The notes under the pieces: generated by a model | The model's input: the letters and a program-made list of their open reading frames with translations, nothing else | Told to the model about the DNA's origin: nothing | Database searches by the model: none | From: Candidatus Omnitrophota bacterium | GTDB lineage: Bacteria > Omnitrophota > Gorgyraeia > Aquiviventales > Aquiviventaceae | NCBI GenBank assembly: GCA_016198915.1 | Contig: JACQHS010000009.1 | Coordinates: 1 to 10,490, forward strand | Length of the DNA stretch: 10,490 nt | Direction of reading: 5' to 3' | Made by a program: the position numbers and the translations under genes | Shown: piece after piece, positions 1-6,042 of the stretch | Layout of the letters: each line of letters starts with the position of its first letter | Position numbering within the stretch: position 1 is the stretch's first letter

Positions 1-996
1 CCGGAAGATCTTGCCCGCCATCTCGCCCTGCCCGCCGGCGACCATCACCCGGGAGCGATCGTACATGAGCTTCGTCAACTGCTTCCCATCAATCCCGGTG
101 GGAACGGCGACCGCCGTCACCCCATTCGAGGGACGTCTGGCGAAGAGGCTCAAGCCGATCGCTCGCACCCCGGCCCGCGCCGCCTCCGCCATGAGCGCGC
201 AACGCTGAATGGTCTGTGGAACGCCCCGCTGGAGGATCAACTGAAGCGCGGCCTCCAGGGCAACGACGGTGGACACCGCCGAGGTGAACGGGGTATCGTC
301 ATCGGCCAACGCTTTTCTGTAGAGCCGTAGATCGGTATAGAAGCGCGGGCTCTTCCCCTGGTCCACCAGCGCCCAGGCCCGGTCGTTGAGGCTCATGAAG
401 GCCAGCCCGGGAGGCAGCATCAGCCCTTTCTGCGAGCCCGTGACGACGACATCAATCCCCCAGGCATCGGTCTGGCACTCATCCGCCAACAGGCCGCTGA
501 TGGCGTCCACCACGAGGACCGCCCGGCTCTTCCTCGTCATCGCGGCGATCGCCGGTATCTCGTTGACGACGCCCGTCGAGGTCTCGCACAGCGTCGAGAA
601 GACCGCTTTCGCTTTGGGATGCGCGGCCAGGGCTGCGGCGACCTGCTGCGGGTCCACCGCGTCGCCGTACGCCAGCGGAATCGGCGCAACCGAAATCCCA
701 TACGTCTTGCACAGCGACTGCCACCGTTCGGCGAACTTGCCCCCGAGCACGACGACGGCTTCGTCGCCGGGGCAGAGGAGATTGACGACCGCCGCCTCCA
801 TCGCTCCGGTCCCGGAACTCGTCAAACAGAAGACCGACCGGGCCGTCTGCATGACGGTCTGCATTCCCTGCAGGGTCCGCTTGAAAATCGCCCGGTATTG
901 GCTTGTCCGATGATGGATGATGGGACGCGCCATTGCCTCCCGCACCTGAGGCGGTAGCGGCGTCGGTCCCGGCGTCAGTAAGATATCTGGTGCCAT
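1..996 (-). CDS. Class V PLP aminotransferase (serine/alanine-glyoxylate type), C-terminus cut by window edge
   Basis: A PLP-dependent aminotransferase of fold type I, class V. The 332 visible codons are open to the window edge; the family usually has about 360-390 residues, so roughly the last 50 are missing. Visible landmarks are TPGPTPLPP at residues 8-16, the phosphate-binding SGTGAMEA at 61-68, D164 in VVDAISG (expected to contact the pyridine nitrogen) and SQKG at 188-191, where K190 is the expected Schiff-base lysine. GGQGEMAGKIFR at the edge is the usual lead-in to the family's C-terminal RxGHMG motif. ATG at 996 is preceded by AGGAG (complement of 1002-1006) with a 5-base spacer, and the clpP stop is only 12 bases upstream, so the two are probably co-transcribed. 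Relatives use alanine, serine or phosphoserine with glyoxylate or pyruvate. The exact substrate cannot be read here. A role in serine synthesis beside a serA outside the window is a guess. Confidence 0.9.
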   Translation of the reverse strand, partial: MAPDILLTPGPTPLPPQVREAMARPIIHHRTSQYRAIFKRTLQGMQTVMQTARSVFCLTSSGTGAMEAAVVNLLCPGDEAVVVLGGKFAERWQSLCKTYGISVAPIPLAYGDAVDPQQVAAALAAHPKAKAVFSTLCETSTGVVNEIPAIAAMTRKSRAVLVVDAISGLLADECQTDAWGIDVVVTGSQKGLMLPPGLAFMSLNDRAWALVDQGKSPRFYTDLRLYRKALADDDTPFTSAVSTVVALEAALQLILQRGVPQTIQRCALMAEAARAGVRAIGLSLFARRPSNGVTAVAVPTGIDGKQLTKLMYDRSRVMVAGGQGEMAGKIFR

Positions 997-1008
997 GACC
1001 ACTCCTGG

Positions 1009-1617
1009 TTATTTCTTTTTCGGCTTTCCATAAATCACTTCGTCGATGATCCCGTACTCTTTGGCTTCATCGGCGGACATGAAGTAGTCGCGGTCGGTGT
1101 CCTTCTGAATCTTCTCCAGCGTCTGGCCGGTATGTTTGGCCAACAGCTCGTTGAGCTTCTCGCGCAGCCGCAGGATTTCCCTCGCCTGAATCGACACATC
1201 CGTGGCCTGTCCCTGCGCGCCGCCCCACGGCTGGTGAATCAGGATGCGCGCCCCCGGCAGGGCGAAGCGCTTGCCCTTCGTGCCCGCTGCAAGCAGCAGA
1301 GCCCCCATGCTGGCCGCCTGGCCGACGCAGTACGTCGCGACATCCGGCTTGACGAACTGCATCGTGTCGTAGATCGCCAGGCCTGCGGTCACCGAGCCGC
1401 CAGGGCTGTTGACATACACGCTGATTTCTTTATCCGGATCCTCCGACTGGAGGAAGAGCAGCTGGGCGATGATGAGGCTGGAGACTATGTCGTCAACGGG
1501 CATGCCGATGAAGATAATGCGATCTTTCAGCAGCCGCGAATAGATATCGTAGGCGCGCTCACCGCGCGGTGATTGTTCCACCACAATCGGCACCAGCATT
1601 TGCCCCTGACTCGTCAT
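1009..1617 (-). CDS. clpP: ATP-dependent Clp protease proteolytic subunit
   Basis: ClpP is the serine peptidase that forms two stacked heptameric rings and degrades proteins unfolded by a Clp ATPase in the cytoplasm. The 202-residue product has normal family length. The catalytic triad is visible with family spacing: S103 in GQAASMGALLL, H128 in ARILIHQP and D177 in DRDYFMSADEA. The SPGGSVTAG oxyanion-region motif is at 71-79, and a lysine-rich tail (KPKKK) ends the protein. The frame is open upstream to about 1740, but that extension lies inside tig. ATG at 1617 has GAGGAGG five bases upstream and begins MTSQGQMLVPIVVEQ, as in other ClpP proteins. It follows tig by 14 bases, a common arrangement. 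The clpX that often comes next is replaced by an aminotransferase, so the partner ATPase must be encoded elsewhere. Confidence 0.97.
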   Translation of the reverse strand: MTSQGQMLVPIVVEQSPRGERAYDIYSRLLKDRIIFIGMPVDDIVSSLIIAQLLFLQSEDPDKEISVYVNSPGGSVTAGLAIYDTMQFVKPDVATYCVGQAASMGALLLAAGTKGKRFALPGARILIHQPWGGAQGQATDVSIQAREILRLREKLNELLAKHTGQTLEKIQKDTDRDYFMSADEAKEYGIIDEVIYGKPKKK

Positions 1618-1622
1618 ACGAA

Positions 1623-1629
1623 CCTCCTC
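1623..1629 (-). promoter_or_regulatory. Shine-Dalgarno sequence of clpP
   Basis: The minus strand reads GAGGAGG here, five bases before ATG 1617. It fills most of the short tig-clpP gap and decides the clpP start in favour of 1617 over the in-frame extension into tig. Confidence 0.85.
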
Positions 1630-1631
1630 TT

Positions 1632-2720
1632 TTAACTTTTGACTTCCCTGACGGATGCGATCCCGTTCGTGATGTGCGCGGTCCCGAGCAGCAGGGTCAC
1701 CGTCTTCTCCTGGCGGATCGTGGAGACGACGGAAGGCCACAGTCCCTGCGCGTCGAAGAATTTCCTGACCTCGGTTGGGTCTTTCTGCCAGCGCCGGGCC
1801 ACCTGCCAGAGGTGGTTCACGACTTCCTCCTGCGCGACCGTCACCGATTCGCGCTGCGCGATCCGATCGAGAACGAATGACAGTTTCACATAGCGCTCGG
1901 CATTCGTGCGCAACTGCTCGGTGAACTTCGCCGCCTCCTCGTCCACTTGGGTCTCGGTCCGGCCGGCCAGCAGGCGGCGCACTTTGAAGTCCCGGGTCAA
2001 CCGCTCAGTCTGATGGCTCACCAGCTGGGGCGGCACCGAAAACGCGTGGCGCTGAAGCAATGCGTCGCAGAGGTCCGCTTCAAGCGCTCGCTGCTGGGCG
2101 GACCGCTGCTGCTCCCGCAGCTTCGCCTCCACGTGCGTCCGGAGCTCCTCCAGCGTCTTAAACCCCAGGTCCTTCGCGAGCTCATCATCCAGCGGCGGCA
2201 CCTGGCGTTCCTTGGGAGCGCCTTCGGCCACAGGAACCAGCTGGGCCATGGACTCCTGGAGTTTCGAGAGGGCCTGCGCGACATCGCCAGAGCTCACCTC
2301 GGCCGAGGCGCGCGTGAGCGGAATCCCGCGGTACGCTCCGAGCGCGAACTCGGGCTCCACCTCCACCGTCGCCTCCAGCGTGAGGCTGCCGCCATCCTGA
2401 TAGTCGGTGCGGCTGAGCTGAAACGGCGCCACCGGTTTTAAGTTGTGCTCCTTGACCACGCGTTCAAAGATGTGCTGGGTCACGCGGCGCAGCGTTTCCT
2501 CGCGCACCGGCTTGGCGTAGTGTTTCTCGACAAGCTCCAGGGGCGCTTTGCCCTTCCGGAAGCCGGGCAGCGAGGCTTCCTTCTGGAATTCTCCGAGCAC
2601 CGCCGCGCGCACCGGGGTAATCTCTTCCGGCGGCACCTGGAGGCGCACCGACTTTTGGCACGGTCCCGCCTCCGTGACGGAAACGCGATCCGTTGGTTTC
2701 TGCGCAGGTTTACGAAACAT
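1632..2720 (-). CDS. tig: Trigger factor lacking the FKBP-type PPIase domain
   Basis: A ribosome-associated chaperone that meets nascent chains at the exit tunnel. The product is about 362 residues, against about 430 in E. coli. The N-terminal ribosome-binding domain is clear: the signature GFRKGKAP lies at 53-60, and the region ends with EVEPEFALGAYRGIPL at 120-135. The FKBP-type PPIase domain that normally follows (about 85-100 residues) is missing. The chain passes from LQESMAQLVPVAEG (154-167) straight to VPPLDDELAKDLG (174-186), which is the usual start of the C-terminal chaperone domain, then a helical region to the end. The deletion looks clean and in frame. ATG 2720 (or the adjoining TTG 2723) has no recognisable Shine-Dalgarno sequence; the 3' arm of a repeat hairpin ends four bases upstream. 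clpP follows after 14 bases. Confidence 0.93.
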   Translation of the reverse strand: MFRKPAQKPTDRVSVTEAGPCQKSVRLQVPPEEITPVRAAVLGEFQKEASLPGFRKGKAPLELVEKHYAKPVREETLRRVTQHIFERVVKEHNLKPVAPFQLSRTDYQDGGSLTLEATVEVEPEFALGAYRGIPLTRASAEVSSGDVAQALSKLQESMAQLVPVAEGAPKERQVPPLDDELAKDLGFKTLEELRTHVEAKLREQQRSAQQRALEADLCDALLQRHAFSVPPQLVSHQTERLTRDFKVRRLLAGRTETQVDEEAAKFTEQLRTNAERYVKLSFVLDRIAQRESVTVAQEEVVNHLWQVARRWQKDPTEVRKFFDAQGLWPSVVSTIRQEKTVTLLLGTAHITNGIASVREVKS

Positions 2721-2724
2721 CAAC

Positions 2725-2848
2725 GTTAGTGGTCAGTGGTTAGTGATTAGTGGATAGTGAAATGCGCCGTGAAAATGATGTGATTAATTCCAAAAAATTC
2801 ATCTCTTTCCGACACACTGACCACTAACCACTGATCACTAATCACTGG
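2725..2848. repeat. Imperfect inverted repeat built of RTYAGTG heptads (lptB-tig gap)
   Basis: The left arm (2725-2759) is five tandem 7-base units: GTTAGTG, GTCAGTG, GTTAGTG, ATTAGTG, GATAGTG. The right arm (2815-2848) is the inverted counterpart with units CACTGAC, CACTAAC, CACTGAT, CACTAAT and a partial sixth base block. The arms share 13 identical bases (TCAGTGGTTAGTG) and can pair around a 55-base AT-richer loop. The element fills the whole gap between the lptB stop (2850) and the tig start (2720). On the mRNA strand the arm next to tig carries stop codons in all three frames, so it blocks read-through. The hairpin could act as a weak terminator or as a structure over the tig start. Which, if either, is unknown. 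Confidence 0.9.
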
Positions 2849-2849
2849 T

Positions 2850-3572
2850 TTAGAGGCGGAATTTCTCTCCGAGATAGATCTCCCGGGCGCGGGGATCGGT
2901 GATCAGGTCATGGGCAGTGCCGGTAATCAGCACGCGGCCTTCCGCCATGATATACGCGCGGTCGGTGATCTCCAGCGTCTCGCGGACGTTGTGATCCGTC
3001 AGCAATACGCCCAGCCCACGGTGCTTCAGCCCACGGATCATCTCTTGGGCTTCAAACACCGTGATCGGATCAATGCCGGAGAACGGCTCATCCAACAGGA
3101 TGAACTGCGGGTTGGTCACCATCGCCCGGGTGATCTCAAGCCTCCGCTTCTCGCCGCCGGACAAGGTGAACGCTTTCTGCCGCGCCAGGTGGGTAATTCC
3201 CAGCTCGTTGAGCAGTCCGTCCAGCCGCTGGCGCCGCTGGCTCCGGGAGAGCGGGAGGGTCTCCAGGACCGCCATGATATTCTGTTCGACGGTGAGTTTG
3301 CGGAAAATGGACGGCTCCTGCGCCAGGTAGCCGATCCCGAGGCGCGCGCGCCGGTGCATGGGGATGTCCGTAACGTTCTGCTCATCGAGGATGATGCGTC
3401 CCCCGTCTGGCCTGACGTAGCCGACCATCATCGCAAAGGTTGTCGTCTTCCCCGCCCCATTAGGCCCGAGCAAACCCACAATCTCACCGCGCGCGACGGC
3501 GAGATCCACGCCGTCGACCACGGCCCGCCCGTTGTAGCCTTTCACCAGATGTTGGGTGCGCAACCGTTCCAT
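2850..3572 (-). CDS. lptB: LPS export ABC transporter ATP-binding protein LptB
   Basis: The cytoplasmic ATPase of the LptB2FG complex, which extracts lipopolysaccharide from the inner membrane and drives it across the LptC-LptA bridge. The 240-residue product has family length. Visible motifs are Walker A GPNGAGKT at 36-43, Q-loop YLAQEPSIF at 82-90, ABC signature LSGGEKRR at 137-144, Walker B ILLDEPFSGIDP at 158-169 and the switch histidine H194 in LLTDHNVRE. The sequence is LptB-like rather than a generic transporter: the GYVRPDGG region, FSGIDPI and the C-terminal YLGEKFRL are typical of LptB. ATG 3572 shares one base with the stop of the upstream LptC/LptA frame (TGATG), and GGAG lies 8 bases before it. 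GTG 3575 is an alternative start. Translational coupling to lptC/A is likely. Confidence 0.97.
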   Translation of the reverse strand: MERLRTQHLVKGYNGRAVVDGVDLAVARGEIVGLLGPNGAGKTTTFAMMVGYVRPDGGRIILDEQNVTDIPMHRRARLGIGYLAQEPSIFRKLTVEQNIMAVLETLPLSRSQRRQRLDGLLNELGITHLARQKAFTLSGGEKRRLEITRAMVTNPQFILLDEPFSGIDPITVFEAQEMIRGLKHRGLGVLLTDHNVRETLEITDRAYIMAEGRVLITGTAHDLITDPRAREIYLGEKFRL

Positions 3573-4495
3573 CACCGTGACTCCGCCAATCCGCCGAAGG
3601 AGAGCGTGGAGGAGCCGCGCTCCTCCGAGGGATAGACCAAGAGCGACGGCTGGCCGACCAGCGTGATCTTGCCGATGGCCGGCTCATAGATCGCGCGCTC
3701 GCTGTGCGCCGTGTTCTGGTGCTGGACAATCCGCACCCGCCCAATGGCTTCCGCGTACCGGACGGTGTGACTGGCCTGATCGAGGTAGGCGACCAGCTTG
3801 TCCGAATAGAGATCGCCGTTGGGATCGTTGACGTGGACGTTCTGCTCGAAGGTGGCCACGTTGCGTTCATAGTCGAAGGTGAGCGGCCCGTCACAGGTGA
3901 TCGTGACGTGCTTGCCTGTCCCGCCACTGGCGGGGCGAGTCGTCACGCCAGGATCATGATCGCCGGGATTGAGGACCATCTCGATGTCATCAAACAGCAC
4001 CGCCTGTTTGAGCTGGGCGAACCCCTTCGCACCCCTGCCGCGCACCACCATGTGATCCGTCTCGATCCGGACCGGATCGTCCGTCGCCATGAGGTTCTCA
4101 TCGGGGATCCAGTGAAGGACCGGCGCCGTCAACCAGAGCCCATCGGAGGTGTGAATCGTCACGTTGTGCTCCAAGCGGACGTGCCGGTTCGTCTGATTGA
4201 CCTGCGCGGCACTTGCCCGCAGGTACGAGGTGCGGGTCTGATCGTAACCGACGCCGTCCGGTTTCAAGACCGTCACGACATTGCCGTACCTGCTCGCGCC
4301 CTGACCGCTCAGCTCCCAGCGTTTCGTGCCGTCCGCGCTATGACTGGTGAGCGTAAACGCGCTGAGCTGCTGGTCCGCTGTGTCGTCGGCCGCCTGCGCC
4401 GTCGCGGCTGGCTCGGTGGGCGCTTGGCTGACGGGCTTGCCGCACCCGACCGTAGCGACAAGCGACAAGCAACAAGCCACAAGCCATGCAGACAC
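3572..4495 (-). other. Candidate internal reading unit: LptC-LptA-like protein starting at GTG 4495
   Basis: This marks the alternative reading of the previous entry. GTG 4495 is in frame, five bases after the edge of the 4501-4575 repeat. It would give a protein of about 307 residues beginning (M)SAWLVACCLSLVATVGC, which looks like a short signal anchor or lipoprotein leader (LVAC or TVGC before the cysteine). The LptC-like part contains FTLTSHSADGTKRWELSG, HNVTIHTSDGLWLTAP and a VRIETDHMVVRGRG strand. The LptA/OstA-like part contains GPLTFDYERNVATFEQNV, GDLYSDKLVAYLD and the ending GQPSLLVYPSEER. No Shine-Dalgarno sequence is seen. I favour two polypeptides slightly over one, because LpxL already ends normally before the repeat, but the sequence does not decide it. 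Confidence 0.5.
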
Positions 4496-5467
4496 CGCGC
4501 AATTCGGAGTTCGGAATTCGGAGTTCGGAATAGGTTTCGTTCCGAATTCCGCATTCCGAATTCCCAATTCCGAACTTCGTTCTGCTGGTTGGGTTTTCCA
4601 TCGACGATGCATCCAGACCCACTGTTCCGGATAGCGCCGAACATACGACTCCACGACGCTGCTCCAGGCTTGCGTGAGACGCATCAGCGCTTCGGTTCGG
4701 TCAACGGTCTGCGGGACCGCCACAGGCGCCTCGATGATCAACCGAAACCGTTCGCCATCCCGGATCATGAAGCACGGCAGGATCGGCGAACCGGTCATCA
4801 GTGAAATCGCCGCCGGCCCCACCGGCGTGTACGCCGGATGCCCGAAGAACGTCACGAAGACCCCTTCCAAGCTGTCGATATCCTGATCCGGAAGGACGCC
4901 GATGATGTGGTTGGCGCGCAGCAGCTTGGCGACCTCCTTGACGGATCCGCGGACAAACGTCGGCACGCCCTTCGCTCCCCGCATGGAGATGAGAAACGAT
5001 TCGTACTCCGGATACCGCAGGCGGCGCGCCAGCACCCCGCCTTCAAATCCCAGGCTCTTGAGGTAGAGCGGAATCATCTCCCAGTTGCCCAGGTGCGCGG
5101 TGATGGCAATCGCCCCCTTGCCCTTCGCGAGGGCCTCGCGCAAATGCTCAAGCCCTTCGCAGGCGACCAGCGACTGGAGCTCGCGGGCGGACATCCGTGG
5201 TAGCCGCAGCCACTCGACGGCGATGCGTCCCAAGTTCACAAACACCTGGCGCGCCACGCGCGTGCGCTGCGAGGCGCTCAGCGAGTCCCCAAAGGCATGA
5301 GCGAGATGCCTCCCAGTCAGCCGGCGCTGGGACCGCAGGAGGGTGTACGCCAGCAGGCCCAGCGACCCTCCGAGGGCGCGCACCATCCTCCAGGGCAGCG
5401 CCTGGGTGATGCGCCGCAACCCTTGGAAGCCGAAGTACATGAGACGACGACGGATGGGATGTTTCAT
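3572..5467 (-). CDS. LpxL-type lipid A acyltransferase read in frame into an LptC-LptA-like periplasmic protein
   Basis: One open frame of about 631 residues carries three units. Residues 1-295 match the LpxL/HtrB family: basic, hydrophobic N-terminal anchor, catalytic HX4E as HLGNWE (H125 and E130 counted from ATG 5467), GVLPDQD near 190-196 and a terminal WVWMHRRWKT that is a normal family end. Residues of about 296-324 are encoded by a repeat element (SSELGIRNAEF...). Next comes a hydrophobic stretch, AWLVACCLSLVATVGC (327-342), then an LptC-like domain (about 369-500) and an LptA/OstA-like domain (about 520-615). LpxL adds a secondary acyl chain to Kdo-lipid A at the cytoplasmic face of the inner membrane; LptC and LptA form the periplasmic LPS bridge. 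There is no stop codon between the units. Either this is a true fusion with an internal membrane crossing, or LptC/A starts separately at GTG 4495. Neither start (ATG 5467 or GTG 5473) has a Shine-Dalgarno sequence. Confidence 0.8.
   Translation of the reverse strand: MKHPIRRRLMYFGFQGLRRITQALPWRMVRALGGSLGLLAYTLLRSQRRLTGRHLAHAFGDSLSASQRTRVARQVFVNLGRIAVEWLRLPRMSARELQSLVACEGLEHLREALAKGKGAIAITAHLGNWEMIPLYLKSLGFEGGVLARRLRYPEYESFLISMRGAKGVPTFVRGSVKEVAKLLRANHIIGVLPDQDIDSLEGVFVTFFGHPAYTPVGPAAISLMTGSPILPCFMIRDGERFRLIIEAPVAVPQTVDRTEALMRLTQAWSSVVESYVRRYPEQWVWMHRRWKTQPAERSSELGIRNAEFGTKPIPNSEFRTPNCAVSAWLVACCLSLVATVGCGKPVSQAPTEPAATAQAADDTADQQLSAFTLTSHSADGTKRWELSGQGASRYGNVVTVLKPDGVGYDQTRTSYLRASAAQVNQTNRHVRLEHNVTIHTSDGLWLTAPVLHWIPDENLMATDDPVRIETDHMVVRGRGAKGFAQLKQAVLFDDIEMVLNPGDHDPGVTTRPASGGTGKHVTITCDGPLTFDYERNVATFEQNVHVNDPNGDLYSDKLVAYLDQASHTVRYAEAIGRVRIVQHQNTAHSERAIYEPAIGKITLVGQPSLLVYPSEERGSSTLSFGGLAESR
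4457..4484. repeat. Four tandem heptads GACAAGC/AACAAGC/CACAAGC (GCTTGTN on the mRNA strand)
   Basis: Exact 7-base periodicity: GACAAGC, GACAAGC, AACAAGC, CACAAGC. The minus strand reads (GCTTGTN)4. It lies inside the LpxL-LptC open frame and encodes the hydrophobic stretch LVACCLSLVAT. The other two minus-strand frames are also hydrophobic (ACGLLLVACR and LWLVACRLSL). No inverted partner was seen nearby. Confidence 0.9.
4501..4575. repeat. Inverted repeat of ATTCGGA/GTTCGGA and TCCGAAT heptads
   Basis: Left arm: ATTCGGA, GTTCGGA, ATTCGGA, GTTCGGA (4502-4529). Right arm: TCCGAAT, TCCGCAT, TCCGAAT, TCCCAAT, TCCGAAC (4541-4575). An 11-base loop separates them, so a stable hairpin is expected. 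The element sits between the end of the LpxL homology and the LptC anchor. It has no stop codon in any minus-strand frame, so it is translated as a hydrophilic linker in the long frame. A short piece of the same family occurs at 6642-6658. Confidence 0.92.
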
Positions 5468-5481
5468 TGGCACAAACTAAT

Positions 5482-5510
5482 ATTTTATGGTATCACTCGA
5501 GGGGCGTCAA
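5482..5510 (-). promoter_or_regulatory. Sigma70-type promoter for the lpxL-lptC/A-lptB block
   Basis: The minus strand shows TTGACG (complement of 5505-5510) and TAAAAT (complement of 5482-5487) with exactly 17 bases between them. The expected transcription start is about 5474-5476. That leaves only a few bases before GTG 5473 or ATG 5467, so the mRNA would be leaderless or nearly so, consistent with the absent Shine-Dalgarno sequence. The site lies just after the pilus genes and marks a likely operon boundary. Confidence 0.7.
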
Positions 5511-5520
5511 TAAGCAAGGA

Positions 5521-5654
5521 AGGACCCGCGGCCAGGACTCTAGCGGCGGGTGACGCGGCGCCAGGGCCCCCACGCGCCCGGAGCGAACGACGCGCGATAG
5601 GCTGCGGCGGCGCGAGGACGCGTGGGGTGGCGCCGTGGCAGGACCCGCCGCGTC
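5521..5654. repeat. GC-rich imperfect inverted repeat between pilP and the lpxL promoter
   Basis: Matching arms include GGCGCCA 5557-5563 with TGGCGCC 5628-5634, CCCCACGCG 5568-5576 with CGCGTGGGG 5619-5627, and GCGGCGGGT 5543-5551 with ACCCGCCGC 5643-5651. A 9-base direct repeat, AGGACCCGC, flanks most of it (5521-5529 and 5640-5648). It fills the roughly 145 bases between the pilP stop and the promoter, with no gene inside. On the minus strand it could end the pilus transcript, although no good U-run follows. A small palindromic mobile element is another reading. Confidence 0.6.
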
Positions 5655-5655
5655 A

Positions 5656-6042
5656 TCAGTCGGTAGGAAGACTACTCCCGGTCGTGACGGTCTCTTGGCG
5701 GCCGCCCTGTTGAATGACGATGCCGGTTTCCTCGATCTTCACGATCTCCCACTGCCCAACGCGGTCTCCGAGGCCGACCATTTGGTCGCCCACGATCGCC
5801 AAGGGATTGGACGCATCCCAGAGCAACACGCCCATCAGCACGGCCGACGGCGTTCCGGCCGTGCCCTCGCGCGGACCAAACACGAAGGGATCGCGTAACA
5901 CCTCAGGGTGGACGGAAACATGAGGCATTACGATCACACCACAGAGGACACAGAAACCACACAGAAGCACAGAGGAAGCCGAAAAACATGCTCTGTGTCT
6001 CTGTGGAATTCTGTGGTTCTGTGGTGTGGGGTTAGGGGGCAT
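5656..6042 (-). CDS. PilP/GspC-like pilus assembly protein with repeat-encoded membrane anchor
   Basis: The C-terminal part is a small PilP/GspC-like domain: DPFVFG at 51-56, VLMGVLLWDASNPLAIVGDQMVGLGD at about 68-93, then QWEIVKIEETGIVI. In the family this domain is periplasmic and links the PilN-PilO platform to the secretin. Two starts are plausible. ATG 5928 gives only 90 residues without any export signal. ATG 6042, overlapping the pilO end by 11 bases and with GGAG 10 bases upstream, gives 128 residues: a basic start (HRIPQRHR), the hydrophobic segment ACFSASSVLLCGFCVLCGVIV (18-38), then the domain. I chose 6042 because PilP and GspC proteins need an anchor or lipid signal. The anchor is encoded entirely by the TCTGTG repeat at 5935-6028, which is odd. 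No secretin gene follows in the window. Confidence 0.65.
   Translation of the reverse strand: MPPNPTPQNHRIPQRHRACFSASSVLLCGFCVLCGVIVMPHVSVHPEVLRDPFVFGPREGTAGTPSAVLMGVLLWDASNPLAIVGDQMVGLGDRVGQWEIVKIEETGIVIQQGGRQETVTTGSSLPTD
5935..6028. repeat. Imperfect palindrome of four CACAGA and four TCTGTG units
   Basis: CACAGA occurs at 5940, 5949, 5960 and 5968; TCTGTG occurs at 5992, 6000, 6010 and 6018. The outer 11 bases, CACACCACAGA (5935-5945), pair perfectly with TCTGTGGTGTG (6018-6028), and the inner CACAGAG (5968-5974) pairs with CTCTGTG (5991-5997), leaving a 16-base loop. Spacing is 8 to 11 bases rather than strictly seven. The element lies between the pilO stop (6032) and ATG 5928. It contains no minus-strand stop within the arms and encodes the hydrophobic segment of the PilP-like frame. 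Confidence 0.92.

Noticed and set aside
386..957. Plus-strand frames over the aminotransferase
   Set aside because: Shadow frames; the minus strand shows conserved PLP-enzyme motifs over the whole stretch.
1618..1740. N-terminal extension of ClpP
   Set aside because: It lies inside tig, has no ribosome binding site, and would give a 243-residue protein, longer than the family. GAGGAGG sits before ATG 1617.
2760..2814. Promoter for tig in the AT-rich loop
   Set aside because: I found no -35/-10 pair with suitable spacing.
2780..2850. Classic intrinsic terminator after lptB
   Set aside because: The T-run lies in the loop of the inverted repeat, not after a stem, so the usual hairpin-plus-U-tract order is missing.
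4457..4575. CRISPR array
   Set aside because: Units are seven bases and contiguous, with no spacers and no cas genes.
3704..4804. Long plus-strand open frame of 366 codons
   Set aside because: It is antisense to the LpxL/LptC frame, has no recognisable motif, is rich in Arg, His and Gly as shadow frames are in GC-rich DNA, and runs through the repeat block.
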